The notes: generated by a model not told the origin, from the letters alone. A stretch of DNA of 64,000 bases from Massilia sp. Root133 (GCF_001426525.1 NZ_LMEW01000005.1:229270-293269); one strand, 5' to 3'; positions 1-8,797 are shown, numbered from the stretch's first letter. Translations and numbers: made by a program.

Positions 1-354
1 GCCCGTGGCCAGCGCGACGAGCGGCAGGCTTTCGGCCGGAAAGCCGGCGCCTTTCGCCAGGCCCATCGCGACGGACGACAGCGCGAGGGTGCCGGCGACG
101 GAGATGTCGATCTCGCGGCAGATGATCAACAAGGCCATCGGCAGTGCGATCAAGGCCTTCTCGCTGAAATTCTGCGTGCCGTCCAGCAGGTTGTACAGGT
201 CCAGGAAGTGCGGCAGCGCGATGCTGTTCGCGACGAAGACCACGACGAACAGCATGGCCAGCAGGCTTTCCCAGCGTCCGAGGATCGTTTTCAGGCGCGG
301 CGTTTCGCGGTCGAGGATCGTGTAGCGCGAGGACGATTTGGGTTCGGGGGGCAT
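1..354 (-). CDS. rhaQ: Rhamnose ABC transporter permease RhaQ (partial, C-terminus off window)
   Basis: Inner-membrane permease of a carbohydrate (CUT2-type) ABC importer. Only the first 118 codons are in the window. After a hydrophilic N-terminus rich in Ser and Arg, the sequence has a transmembrane helix (about residues 32-48) and the segment with ICREIDIS followed by LALSS that is typical of the second and third helices of RbsC/RhaP/RhaQ permeases. The gene starts 14 bp after the rhaP stop, so the two permeases are co-transcribed and probably form a heterodimer. I named it RhaQ because the gene order regulator, binding protein, ATPase, permease, permease is that of the Rhizobium rhamnose operon. 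Substrate specificity is inferred from context, not from this fragment. Confidence 0.85.
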   Translation of the reverse strand, partial: MPPEPKSSSRYTILDRETPRLKTILGRWESLLAMLFVVVFVANSIALPHFLDLYNLLDGTQNFSEKALIALPMALLIICREIDISVAGTLALSSVAMGLAKGAGFPAESLPLVALATG

Positions 355-368
355 GGTGGTGGTCGGGT

Positions 369-1367
369 TCACGCGGCACTCCGTTTGGGTTGGGCGTCCG
401 TGCCGTGCAGCGGCAGGATCTGGCGGCTGCGGCGGCCGGCGCCGCGGGCGTTGATCAGGACGGCGACGAGGATCACGAGGCCGGTGAGGGCGCTTTGCCA
501 GAACGGCGACACCTGCAGCACGGGCAGCGCGTTGCTGATCACGGTGAGGAACAAGGCGCCGAGCGTCGCGCCGAGCACCGTGCCGACGCCGCCGCCGATG
601 GAGACGCCGCCGATCACGCACGCGGCGATCACGGTGAATTCGAAGCCGTAGGCGATTTCCGTGTAGGCGACGGCATAGCGCGCCACCCACAGGTAGCCGC
701 ACAGGCCGGCGACGGCACCGGACAGCGCATACGTCCCGAGCAGGCGCTGGTGGCTCGGGATGCCGATGTAGCCCGCGCATTGCGGCGCGTTGCCGATGGC
801 GTACAGGTCGCGGCCAAAGCGGGTGCTGCGTGCGATCCAGGCCATGAGCGCGAGCGTGGCGGCCGCGATCCACACGAGGTTCGGGAGGCCCAGCAGGCGG
901 TCGAGCGGGAACGCGATGAAGTGAGGCGGCATCTGGTGCGCCGACACCCACGCGCCGCCGGACAGCACGAACACGGCGCCGCGGTAGACGCTCATCGTGC
1001 CCAGCGTGACGACGATGGGCGGCAGTTCCAGGAAGCCGATCAGCCAGCCGTTGACGAGACCGAGCGCCAGGCCGACGGCGACGGCCGCCAGCATGATCAG
1101 CGCCAGCGGCAAGCCGGGATAATGGGCACCCAGCATCGCGGCGACCATGCCGGACAGCGCCAGGTTCGAGGCGACGGACAGGTCGACGCCGCGCGTGACG
1201 ATGACGAGCATCTGCGTGAGCGCCAGCATCACGAGCAGCGTGCTGTCCGTGACGAGGTTGGCGAGCGAGTCGGCCGACAGGAAGACCGGCGCGCGCAGGC
1301 CGACGGCCACGACGAGCAGCACGACCATCGCCGCCAGCAGCGGTTCGCGTTGTTTCAGGATGTTCAT
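369..1367 (-). CDS. rhaP: Rhamnose ABC transporter permease RhaP
   Basis: A 332-residue inner-membrane permease of the CUT2 sugar importer family (Pfam BPD_transp_2). Many hydrophobic helices are visible, the first at about residues 12-28. The conserved family segment MLVIVTRGVDLSVASNLALSG corresponds to the TGGIDLSVG loop of ribose permeases. The start ATG lies inside the end of rhaT: the two genes share an ATGA overlap, with a GGAGG ribosome site inside the rhaT coding sequence, which indicates translational coupling. The C-terminus is Arg-rich and cytoplasmic. Together with RhaT and RhaQ it should form the L-rhamnose import channel fed by RhaS. The rhamnose assignment rests on the neighbours. 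Confidence 0.9.
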   Translation of the reverse strand: MNILKQREPLLAAMVVLLVVAVGLRAPVFLSADSLANLVTDSTLLVMLALTQMLVIVTRGVDLSVASNLALSGMVAAMLGAHYPGLPLALIMLAAVAVGLALGLVNGWLIGFLELPPIVVTLGTMSVYRGAVFVLSGGAWVSAHQMPPHFIAFPLDRLLGLPNLVWIAAATLALMAWIARSTRFGRDLYAIGNAPQCAGYIGIPSHQRLLGTYALSGAVAGLCGYLWVARYAVAYTEIAYGFEFTVIAACVIGGVSIGGGVGTVLGATLGALFLTVISNALPVLQVSPFWQSALTGLVILVAVLINARGAGRRSRQILPLHGTDAQPKRSAA

Positions 1368-2875
1368 GCGGCCTCCATGGTCAGGCCGGATGCCGCGGCG
1401 ACGACCGATTCAGGCGTCGCATCAAGGCGCAGGAATTCGCGCTGCACGCGGCCGTGATGCATGACGACGATGCGGTCCGCCATGCCCAGCACTTCCGGCA
1501 GTTCGGACGACACGAGGATCACGGACAGCCCGCGCGCCACGAGCTGGCTGATGAAGCGGTGCACGGCCGCTTTCGAGCCGATGTCGATGCCCTTGGTCGG
1601 CTCGTCGAGGATGATCACTTTCGGATCCGTCGCGAGCCATTTGCCGAGGACGACCTTTTGCTGGTTGCCGCCCGAGAGCTCGGCCACGTGCTGCGTCAGG
1701 TGGCTCGCCTTGAGTTCCAGCTGTTCCGCGAAGTGGCGCGCGATGGTCGCTTCCTGCTTGCCGCGGCCGCGCAGGAAGAAGCCGATGCGCGACAGGATCG
1801 GCAGGGTGATGTTGTGCTGGATCGGCATCGTCAGGTGCGCGCCATGGTGCTGGCGGTCTTCCGGCACGTAGGCGATGCCCAGCGCGATCGCTTCGCTGGG
1901 CGAACGCGCCATCACGGGCCGGCCGTCCAGCGTGACGCACCCGGAGACGCCGGGCGTCAGGCCGAACAGCGCCTGCATCACCTCGGAGCGGCCGGCGCCC
2001 ACGAGGCCGTAGAAGCCGAGGATCTCGCCGCGGCGCAAGGTAAAACTGACGTCGTCGAATTCGGTGGGATGGGACAGGTTCTGCACGACGAGCAGCGGTT
2101 CGCCGATCTCGGCCTCCGCCTTCGGATACGCCTGGTGCACGGCGCGGCCGACCATCAGCGCGACGAGTTCCTGTTCCGTGATGTCGGCCAGGCGCCCCTC
2201 GGCGACGAACTGGCCGTCGCGCAGCACGGTGTAGCAGTCGGCCACTTCGAAGATCTCGTCGAACTTGTGCGAGATGAAGATGACGGCGGTGCCGGCCGCT
2301 TTCAGTTGGTCGATGATGCGGTACAGCTCCCGGATCTCGCGCTGCGACAGCGCGGCCGTCGGTTCGTCCATGATGACGACGCGGGCATCCTGGGCGAGGG
2401 CACGCGCGATCTCGACGAAGTGGCGCTGCGCGACCGACAGGTCTTTTACGCGCGCCTTCACGGGCAGAGCGACTTCCAGGCGGGCGAACAAGGCTTCCGC
2501 CTCGCGCTCGATCTGCGCCCAGTCGATACGCCCCGCCCGTACGGGCTGGCGGCCGACGTAGATGTTCTCGGCGACGGAGAGTTCGTCGAACATGACGGTC
2601 TCCTGGTGCACGGCGGTGATCCCGGCGGCCATCGCTTCCTGCGGGCTTGCGAAGCAAACGGGCTTGCCGTCGAGCGACAGGGTGCCGGCGTCCGGACGAT
2701 AGATGCCCGTGAGCGTCTTCACGAGCGTGGACTTGCCGGCGCCGTTCTCGCCGATCAGGGCCATGCATTCGCCGGCGCGGATCGTGATGTTCACGCCGTT
2801 CAGGGCATGGATGCCGTTGAAGCGCTTGCTGATGCCGGTCAGTTGGAGGACCGGGGGTGTTTGGGTGGCTGGCAT
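1364..2875 (-). CDS. rhaT: Rhamnose ABC transporter ATP-binding protein RhaT
   Basis: A 503-residue double ATPase of the CUT2 type (RbsA/AraG/RhaT family) that energises sugar import. The first ATPase domain has a full Walker A (GENGAGKST, about residue 42) and Walker B (VVIMDEPTAAL). The second has the degenerate P-loop GLVGAGRSEV usual for this family, then LSGGNQQK and VIILDEPTKGID. The ATG has no clear Shine-Dalgarno sequence, and the gene follows rhaS after 112 bp that contain a copy of the window's hairpin repeat; this may reduce expression relative to the binding protein. It overlaps rhaP by ATGA. Rhamnose as substrate is inferred from the adjacent rhaDI genes. Confidence 0.92.
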   Translation of the reverse strand: MPATQTPPVLQLTGISKRFNGIHALNGVNITIRAGECMALIGENGAGKSTLVKTLTGIYRPDAGTLSLDGKPVCFASPQEAMAAGITAVHQETVMFDELSVAENIYVGRQPVRAGRIDWAQIEREAEALFARLEVALPVKARVKDLSVAQRHFVEIARALAQDARVVIMDEPTAALSQREIRELYRIIDQLKAAGTAVIFISHKFDEIFEVADCYTVLRDGQFVAEGRLADITEQELVALMVGRAVHQAYPKAEAEIGEPLLVVQNLSHPTEFDDVSFTLRRGEILGFYGLVGAGRSEVMQALFGLTPGVSGCVTLDGRPVMARSPSEAIALGIAYVPEDRQHHGAHLTMPIQHNITLPILSRIGFFLRGRGKQEATIARHFAEQLELKASHLTQHVAELSGGNQQKVVLGKWLATDPKVIILDEPTKGIDIGSKAAVHRFISQLVARGLSVILVSSELPEVLGMADRIVVMHHGRVQREFLRLDATPESVVAAASGLTMEAA

Positions 2876-2896
2876 GATTAATAGTCGGCATGTGTG

Positions 2897-2979
2897 CCGT
2901 CATTCCCGCGGACGCGCGAATCCATGCTGAGCCGAATTCGGTCGCTCAGTATGGGTTCCCGCCTGCGCGGGAACGACGG
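2897..2979. repeat. Intergenic hairpin repeat, copy 1 (between rhaS and rhaT)
   Basis: An 83-bp imperfect inverted repeat. The left arm begins CCGTCATTCCCGCG and continues to ATGCTGAGC; the right arm begins GCTCAGTATGG and ends GCGCGGGAACGACGG. The arms match at roughly three-quarters of positions, so the RNA would fold into one long hairpin. A nearly identical copy lies at 41347-41429. Its place inside an operon suggests it affects the transcript, perhaps as a stabiliser or attenuator; this is inference. Confidence 0.85.
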
Positions 2980-2987
2980 GCTGGTGG

Positions 2988-3995
2988 TCAGAACAGCTTC
3001 GCGAACTTGTCGACGTTATCCGCGTTATAGGTGAACGGCGGCCCCAACGCAGCCTCGCGATTGGCATCCAAGGTCACGCTGCCCAGCCGTCCGACGGACA
3101 CGCTGGCACCCGGCTTCGCCTCGACCTTGCCCTTCACGAACTGGTCGGCCGCGTAGGTGGCGGCGTAGCCCAGGTCGATCGGATTCCAGATCGCGAATTC
3201 CTTCACGGCGCCGCTCTTCACATGGCCCGCCATTTCGGACGGCAGGCCGAGGCCCGTCACGTAGACCTTGCCGACGAGGTGTTCGTCCGCCACGGCCTTG
3301 CTGGCCGCGACGATGCCGACGGTGGTCGGCGCGATGATCGCCTTCAGGTCGGGATGGCTGCGCAGCAGGCCGATCGCCTCGCGGTAGCTCTTGTCCGACT
3401 GGTCGTCGCCGTACACGGTGGCCACCAGCTTGATCTTCGAGTACTCGGGTTTTTCCAGCACCTTCTTCATCACGCCGATCCAGATGTTCTGGTTCGTCGC
3501 CTGCGCGGAAGCCGAGAGGATCGCGATCTCGCCCGCCCCCCCGATCTCGTCGGCCGCCATCTGGATCTGCTTCTCGCCGATCAGTTGCGCGTTCGACGGA
3601 TTCAGTTGCATCTGCCGGCCTTCGGGCGCGAGGCCGCTGTCGAACGAGACGACCTTGATCCCGCGTTGCATCGCCTTCTTCGCGATCGGCACCAGCGCGT
3701 TCGGGTCGTTCGCCGAGATCACGATCGCGTCGACCTTCTGGCTGATCAGCGAGTTGATGATCTCGATCTGGCCTTCGGCGCTGGGCGTCGTCGGACCTGT
3801 ATAGATCACTTCGACGTCGCCGAGCTGTTTCGCCGCTTCGTCGGCGCCCGTGTGGGCCGCGTCGAAGAAGCCGTTGCCGAGGTTCTTCACGACCATCGCG
3901 ATGCGCGTCTTCTCCGGCTTCTTCTCGGCGCAGCCGGCGACACCGGCCAGGACGCCGACGGCCGCCAGCGCGAGCAGGGTGGTTTTAAGCTTCAA
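2988..3995 (-). CDS. rhaS: Rhamnose ABC transporter substrate-binding lipoprotein RhaS (TTG start)
   Basis: A 335-residue periplasmic binding protein (Peripla_BP_4 / autoinducer-2 and rhamnose binding type). A lipoprotein signal ends in the lipobox LAGVAGC, with Cys at about residue 22. The mature part opens with IAMVVKNLGNGFFDA and has QKVDAIVISANDPNAL and VVSFDSG, typical of this fold. The start is TTG: it overlaps the stop of the regulator gene as TTGA and is preceded by GGAGG at 6 bp, so it is translationally coupled to rhaR. It delivers L-rhamnose to the RhaPQT channel. The family includes RhaS of Rhizobium and LsrB-like proteins; rhamnose is chosen because rhaD and rhaI are divergent neighbours. 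Confidence 0.9.
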   Translation of the reverse strand: MKLKTTLLALAAVGVLAGVAGCAEKKPEKTRIAMVVKNLGNGFFDAAHTGADEAAKQLGDVEVIYTGPTTPSAEGQIEIINSLISQKVDAIVISANDPNALVPIAKKAMQRGIKVVSFDSGLAPEGRQMQLNPSNAQLIGEKQIQMAADEIGGAGEIAILSASAQATNQNIWIGVMKKVLEKPEYSKIKLVATVYGDDQSDKSYREAIGLLRSHPDLKAIIAPTTVGIVAASKAVADEHLVGKVYVTGLGLPSEMAGHVKSGAVKEFAIWNPIDLGYAATYAADQFVKGKVEAKPGASVSVGRLGSVTLDANREAALGPPFTYNADNVDKFAKLF

Positions 3996-4894
3996 TGTGC
4001 TGCCTCCAGTTGCGCGTCCAGCCGCGGGTCGAGCGGCGCGTCCAAGTGGAACAGCGCGGCGGATTGCAGGTCGAACTGCGGATTAAAAAAAGGCGCCCCG
4101 ACGTTCGGCGCCACTTCGTCCGGTTCGACGGTGACGACCTTGACGCCGTACTGCTCGAGCGTCTGTACGGCCTTGTCGGAGGCGCCGGTGTCCGTGATGA
4201 CGGTCGATACGCGATCGAGGCCGCACAGGATCAGGCCCGCCTTGCGCGCGAACTTGGAGCTGTCGGCCAGCACGATCAGTTCCTCCGCCTGGCTGATCAA
4301 ACGCTTCTCCGCCTGGATCAGCAGCGGGTCCGCTTCCATCAGGCCGAGCAGCGACAGGCCGTAGACGCTCATGAACATCTTGCCGGCGTAGTGGTGCTGG
4401 GTGATGTCGTTGTCGAACGGCGAGAGGATCACGTTCTGCTCGCGGTAGACCTTCCCGCCGGGGACGATGATCTCGTTCTCGCTCGAGACGAGCAGGCGCT
4501 CGGCCATCAGGAACGAATTGGTCAGGATCTTGAGGTGTTTGTCGGCCAGGAACTCGGCCATCATGAACGTCGTCGTGCCGCCGTTGATGATGATCGTTTC
4601 GCCGTCGGTGCACATGCCGGCCGCGTGGCGGGCGATGGCCCGTTTGCGGGCGGCGTAGCACTGGATGTTGTTCTGGAACGTTTCGCTCGACAGCGGGAAC
4701 TGGCGCTTCTTGGGAAGCAGGTTCTCGGCGCCGCCGCGGGTGCGGGTGAGCAGGTTGCGGGCTGCGAGCCAGCTGATGTCGCGCCGGACCGTCGCCGGTG
4801 ACGCGTTGAGCCATTCGACGAGCTGCTGGACCGTCGCCGTCTGGTGCTCGGCGAGCAGTTTCAGCAAACGCTTGCGGCGTTTGTGATTCACCAT
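3992..4894 (-). CDS. rhaR: DeoR-family transcriptional regulator RhaR of the rhamnose locus
   Basis: A 300-residue DeoR-type regulator. The N-terminus has the DeoR winged helix (KRRKRLLKLL, then VQQLVEWLNASPATVRRDISWL, about residues 6-45). The C-terminal half has the sugar-phosphate sensor signature DGETIIINGGTTTFMMAEFL. I chose the ATG at 4894 because it has a strong GGAGGAG ribosome site 6 bp upstream; longer frames exist but have none. It is the first gene of the rhaRSTPQ operon, so it is probably autoregulated. A perfect inverted repeat about 100 bp upstream is the likely operator. As in Rhizobium rha loci it probably represses both divergent operons until a rhamnose-derived phosphate accumulates; the effector is inference. 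Confidence 0.9.
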   Translation of the reverse strand: MVNHKRRKRLLKLLAEHQTATVQQLVEWLNASPATVRRDISWLAARNLLTRTRGGAENLLPKKRQFPLSSETFQNNIQCYAARKRAIARHAAGMCTDGETIIINGGTTTFMMAEFLADKHLKILTNSFLMAERLLVSSENEIIVPGGKVYREQNVILSPFDNDITQHHYAGKMFMSVYGLSLLGLMEADPLLIQAEKRLISQAEELIVLADSSKFARKAGLILCGLDRVSTVITDTGASDKAVQTLEQYGVKVVTVEPDEVAPNVGAPFFNPQFDLQSAALFHLDAPLDPRLDAQLEAAH

Positions 4895-5214
4895 GTGTCT
4901 CCTCCTATGCCGTTTATGTAGTTGTGCGGCGGGAACAGCGTCGTACCGTGGGTCGCGCCGTCTGGGAAAAAGAGTAATGAGGAGTTGAAAGCCCGTCAAT
5001 CGTTAAATGATCAAACGATTGATTATTTGGCCGCCGCGGCGCGCTCAAATGCGCGTTTCGATCAACTAAATGATTAAATCGCTCTTGGTCACGATGTTGA
5101 TCGATTCCGCGTTGACACTGATTGGGCCGCTGAATTCTACTGTGCCGGATGCCGCGACCGTGGTTCACGGCGCGGGCCAGACGACACACAACGCAAACAC
5201 ATGGAGACGTATTT
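4895..5214. promoter_or_regulatory. Divergent regulatory region between rhaR and rhaD
   Basis: 320 bp without a convincing gene, AT-richer than its surroundings. It holds a perfect inverted repeat (4996-5022) and a second related site (5066-5081). A consensus -35 hexamer TTGACA lies at 5112-5117 facing rhaD; no good -10 partner is evident at 17 bp. It must contain the promoters of both the rhaRSTPQ and rhaDI operons. Confidence 0.75.
4996..5022. promoter_or_regulatory. Candidate RhaR (DeoR) operator
   Basis: Perfect 9-bp inverted repeat TCAATCGTT / AACGATTGA separated by 9 bp that include TGATCA. A second site at 5066-5081 repeats the core TAAATGATNAAA. The spacing and location between the divergent rhamnose operons fit a DeoR-family operator. 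Binding is not demonstrated by sequence alone. Confidence 0.65.
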
Positions 5215-7323
5215 ATGGGTGCAATGAGCGCTACCTCCCACAAGGAACCGATCACGTCGCGCTGGGACGACCAGCACGCCGCCACGCTGAACGAGCCCGA
5301 GCTGCTGCTGTACCGTTCCAATCTGCTCGGTTCCGACCTGCGCATCACGAACTTCGGCGGCGGCAATACGTCGGCCAAGATCGTCATGACGGATCCGCTC
5401 ACGGGCGGGCAGGTCGACGTGCTGTGGGTGAAGGGCTCCGGCGGCGACCTGGGTTCGATCAAGCTGGACGGCTTCTCGACCCTGTACATGGACAAGCTGC
5501 AAGCCTTGAAACAGCGCTACCGCGGCCTGGAACACGAGGACGAGATGGTCGGCTACCTGCCGCACTGCACGTTCGACCTGAACCCGCGCGCCGCGTCGAT
5601 CGACACGCCGCTGCACGCCTACATCGACCGCCGCCACGTCGACCACATGCACCCGGACGCGGTGATCGCGATCGCCGCGTGCAGGAACAGCCGCGCGCTG
5701 ACCGAGAAGATCTTCGAAGGCGAACTGGGATGGCTGCCGTGGCAGCGTCCCGGCTACGATCTCGGACTCAAGCTCGAGAAACTGTCGCAGGAGCAGCCGC
5801 AGCTGAAGGGCATCATCCTCGAAGGCCACGGCCTGTTCACGTGGGGCGATACCGCCAAGTCGTGCTACGAGACGACGCTCGCGATGATCAAGCGCGCCGA
5901 GGAGTGGCTGGCCGCGAACGTCAAGCAGCCCGTGTTCGGCGGCCCGGTCGCTCAAGCGCTGCCGGCCGATCAGCGTGCGGCGCTCGTCGCCCGCCTGATG
6001 CCGCTGCTGCGCGGGAAGATCAGCCAGCAGGAATTCAAGCTGGGCCACTTCGACGATTCCGACGCCGTGCTGGAATTCGTCTGCAGCGCCGACCTCGCGC
6101 CGCTGGCCGCGCTGGGCACGTCCTGCCCGGACCACTTCCTGCGCACCAAGATCCGCCCGCTGGTGCTGGACTTCGACCCGGCCGCGCCCGATTTTGATCG
6201 TCTGGTGTCCGGTCTCGATCAGGCCTTGAGCGATTACCGCGCCGATTACACCGCGTATTACGAGCGCTGCAAGCGCGACACGTCGCCGAAGATCCGCGAC
6301 GCCAATCCGATCATCTACCTGATCCCGGGCGTGGGCATGCTGTCGTTCGCGAAGGACAAGGCGACGGCGCGCATCGCCGGCGAATTCTACGTCAATGCGA
6401 TCAACGTGATGCGCGGCGCGAACGGTGTCGACGAGTACGTCGGCCTGCCGGAACAGGAAGCGTTCGACATCGAATACTGGCTGCTGGAAGAAGCGAAGCT
6501 GCAGCGCATGCCGAAGCCGAAGAGCCTCGCGGGCCGCATCGCCCTGGTGACCGGCGGCGCGGGCGGCATCGGCCAGGCCGTGGCGCGCCAGCTGCTGCAG
6601 GAAGGCGCCTGCGTCATGCTGACGGATATCGATGCCGATGCGCTGGCAGGCGCACGGGACAGCCTCGTCAAGGTCGCCGGCAAGGACAACGTCGCGACCG
6701 TGCAGGCCAACATCACGAGCGAGGAGGAGGTGGGCGGCATCCTGTCCGCCGCCGCGCTGCGCTTCGGCGGCGTCGACCTGCTCGTGTCGAACGCGGGCAT
6801 CGCCTCCGCGGCGCCGCTGGACGAGACGTCGCTGGAGGTCTGGAAGCGCAACCAGGACATCCTCGTCACCGGCTACTTCCTCGTGTCGCGCAACGCATTC
6901 CAGATCATGAAGCAGCAGAAGCTGGGCGGCAGCATCGTCTTCGTGGGCAGCAAGAACGGCCTCGTCGCGTCGGCCGGCGCGTCGGCGTACTGCACGGCGA
7001 AGGCGGCCGAGATCCACCTGGCCCGCTGCATCGCGCTGGAAGGCGCGGAACACGGCATCCGCGTCAACGTCGTCAATCCGGACGCCGTCATCCGCGGCTC
7101 GCGCATCTGGGACGGCAAGTGGAAGGAAGAGCGCGCCGCGTCGAACAAGATCGACACGGACGACGTGGAAGAGTTCTACCGCAAGCGCAGCATGCTCAAG
7201 AAGAGCGTGTTCCCGGAAGATATCGCGGAAGCCGTGTACTTCTTCATCAGCGAGAAGTCGGGCAAGAGCACCGGCAACGTGCTGAACGTGGATGCCGGCA
7301 ACGCCGCGGCATTCACGCGATAA
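5215..7323 (+). CDS. rhaD: Bifunctional rhamnulose-1-phosphate aldolase / lactaldehyde dehydrogenase RhaD
   Basis: A 702-residue fusion enzyme. Residues about 1-430 form a class II aldolase domain with metal-ligand histidines in RRHVDHMHPDAV (His141, 144 and 146) and EGHGLFTWG (His205). Residues about 440-700 form a short-chain dehydrogenase with TGGAGGIG (about 446-453), a NAG motif and the YxxxK pair (Tyr592, Lys596). The aldolase splits L-rhamnulose-1-phosphate into DHAP and L-lactaldehyde; the second domain oxidises or reduces lactaldehyde. Such fusions (TIGR02632 type) occur in Rhizobium and Bacillus. The ATG at 5215 has GGAG 8 bp upstream; a longer frame from 5149 lacks a ribosome site. 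First gene of rhaDI, divergent from rhaR. Confidence 0.93.
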   Translation: MGAMSATSHKEPITSRWDDQHAATLNEPELLLYRSNLLGSDLRITNFGGGNTSAKIVMTDPLTGGQVDVLWVKGSGGDLGSIKLDGFSTLYMDKLQALKQRYRGLEHEDEMVGYLPHCTFDLNPRAASIDTPLHAYIDRRHVDHMHPDAVIAIAACRNSRALTEKIFEGELGWLPWQRPGYDLGLKLEKLSQEQPQLKGIILEGHGLFTWGDTAKSCYETTLAMIKRAEEWLAANVKQPVFGGPVAQALPADQRAALVARLMPLLRGKISQQEFKLGHFDDSDAVLEFVCSADLAPLAALGTSCPDHFLRTKIRPLVLDFDPAAPDFDRLVSGLDQALSDYRADYTAYYERCKRDTSPKIRDANPIIYLIPGVGMLSFAKDKATARIAGEFYVNAINVMRGANGVDEYVGLPEQEAFDIEYWLLEEAKLQRMPKPKSLAGRIALVTGGAGGIGQAVARQLLQEGACVMLTDIDADALAGARDSLVKVAGKDNVATVQANITSEEEVGGILSAAALRFGGVDLLVSNAGIASAAPLDETSLEVWKRNQDILVTGYFLVSRNAFQIMKQQKLGGSIVFVGSKNGLVASAGASAYCTAKAAEIHLARCIALEGAEHGIRVNVVNPDAVIRGSRIWDGKWKEERAASNKIDTDDVEEFYRKRSMLKKSVFPEDIAEAVYFFISEKSGKSTGNVLNVDAGNAAAFTR

Positions 7324-7382
7324 TATCAATTCAGAAGAACAGCGGCACCGCCGGGCGCGGTGCCGCGACGACAGGAGACAAC

Positions 7383-8678
7383 ATGACGACCCTCATCGAT
7401 GCCGGTCTGGTGGCCGACCATAACGCGCAGCTGGCGACCCGGCTGGAAGCCGACTACGAGGCGCTCGGCGGCATGCTGGCCCGCCGCGGCCAGGATATCG
7501 AGGCATTGACGGCCCTCGCGCAGCGCTTCGCGGTCGCGGTCCCCAGCTGGGGCGTGGGCACGGGCGGCACCCGCTTCGCGCGCTTCGCGGGCCGCGGCGA
7601 GCCGCGCAACGTGTTCGAAAAGCTGGACGACTGCGCCGTCATCAACGAACTGACCCGCGCCACGCCGGCGGTCTCTCCGCACTTCCCATGGGACCGCCCG
7701 ACGGATGCGAAGGAGCTGCGCCAGAAAGCGGACGACCTGGGCCTCGCCTTCGACGCCGTCAACTCGAATACCTTCCAGGACCAGCAGAACCAGGAACACA
7801 CGTATAAATACGGCAGCCTGACGGCGAACAGCAGCGCCACGCGCGCGCAGGCCGTGAAGCACAACATCGAATGCATCGAACTCGGACGCGAACTCGGGTC
7901 GAAGGCGTTGACGGTATGGGTCGGCGACGGCGCCAACTTCCCCGGCCAGCACAACCTGCGCGGCGCGCTGGAGCGCTACCTGGACAGCATGCGCGAGATC
8001 TACGCGGCGCTGCCGGACGACTGGAACGTCTTCATCGAACATAAACTGTTCGAGCCGGCGTTCTACGCGACGACCATCGCCGATTGGGGCACGAGCTTCG
8101 CGTGCGCGACGGCGCTGGGTCCGAAGGCGAAATGCCTCGTCGACCTGGGCCACCACGCGCCGAACACGAACATCGAAATGATCGTCGCGCGTCTGGCGCA
8201 GTTCGGCAAGCTGGGCGGCTTCCACTTCAACGACAGTAAATACGGCGACGACGACCTGGACTCCGGCTCGATCAACCCGTTCCAGCTGTTCCTGGTCTTC
8301 AACGAGCTGGCCGATGCGGCGCTGCGCGAAGGCCCGGCGTTCAAGCCGGCCTACATGCTGGACCAGTCGCACAACGTGACCGACCCGGTGGAGAGCCTGA
8401 TGAACAGCGCGGTGGAAGTCCAGCGCGCGTACGTACAGGCCGCGCTGGTCGACCGCGCGCAACTGGCGGAGCTGCAGGAATCGAACGACGTGCTGCTGTC
8501 GGCGCAGGCGCTGAAGCAGGCGTTCCGCACGGACGTGTCGCCCATCCTCGCGATGGCGCGCGTGCGCTCGGGCGGCGCGGCCGATCCGGTGGCGTGCTAC
8601 CGGGCCAGCGGGTATCGGGACAAGGTCGCGAGCGCGCGGCCGGCGAAGGCGGGGGCGAGCAGCAGCGGGATCGTGTGA
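7383..8678 (+). CDS. rhaI: L-rhamnose isomerase RhaI (Pseudomonas/Bacillus type)
   Basis: A 431-residue metal-dependent aldose-ketose isomerase converting L-rhamnose to L-rhamnulose. Length and motifs match the Pseudomonas stutzeri/Rhizobium type rather than E. coli RhaA. Metal and substrate ligands are visible in FIEHKLFEPAFY (Glu at about 219), VDLGHHAPNTNIE (Asp254, His257) and FHFNDSKYGDDD. The ATG at 7383 is preceded by AGGAG; the frame stays open upstream into rhaD but has no site there. It lies 59 bp downstream of rhaD in one operon. A kinase is needed between this step and RhaD but is not in the window. Confidence 0.94.
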   Translation: MTTLIDAGLVADHNAQLATRLEADYEALGGMLARRGQDIEALTALAQRFAVAVPSWGVGTGGTRFARFAGRGEPRNVFEKLDDCAVINELTRATPAVSPHFPWDRPTDAKELRQKADDLGLAFDAVNSNTFQDQQNQEHTYKYGSLTANSSATRAQAVKHNIECIELGRELGSKALTVWVGDGANFPGQHNLRGALERYLDSMREIYAALPDDWNVFIEHKLFEPAFYATTIADWGTSFACATALGPKAKCLVDLGHHAPNTNIEMIVARLAQFGKLGGFHFNDSKYGDDDLDSGSINPFQLFLVFNELADAALREGPAFKPAYMLDQSHNVTDPVESLMNSAVEVQRAYVQAALVDRAQLAELQESNDVLLSAQALKQAFRTDVSPILAMARVRSGGAADPVACYRASGYRDKVASARPAKAGASSSGIV

Positions 8679-8682
8679 ATGA

Positions 8683-8764
8683 CCGTCGCCCCCGCGAAGG
8701 CGGGGGCCCAATTTTGCGCGTGTTCACGCGACACTTGGGTTCCCGCCTGCGCGGGAACGACGTT
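8683..8764. repeat. Intergenic hairpin repeat, copy 2 (after rhaI)
   Basis: Two GC-rich hairpins, CCCCCGCGAAGGCGGGGG at 8689-8706 and TTCCCGCCTGCGCGGGAA at about 8740-8757, bounded by CCGTC on the left and GACG on the right. The right half is the same as the right arm of copy 1. It separates rhaDI from the next operon and may act as a terminator or as a mobile repeat. Confidence 0.8.
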
Positions 8765-8797
8765 GGTTATTGATCAGTCGCTCCAGGAGTCCCCCCC

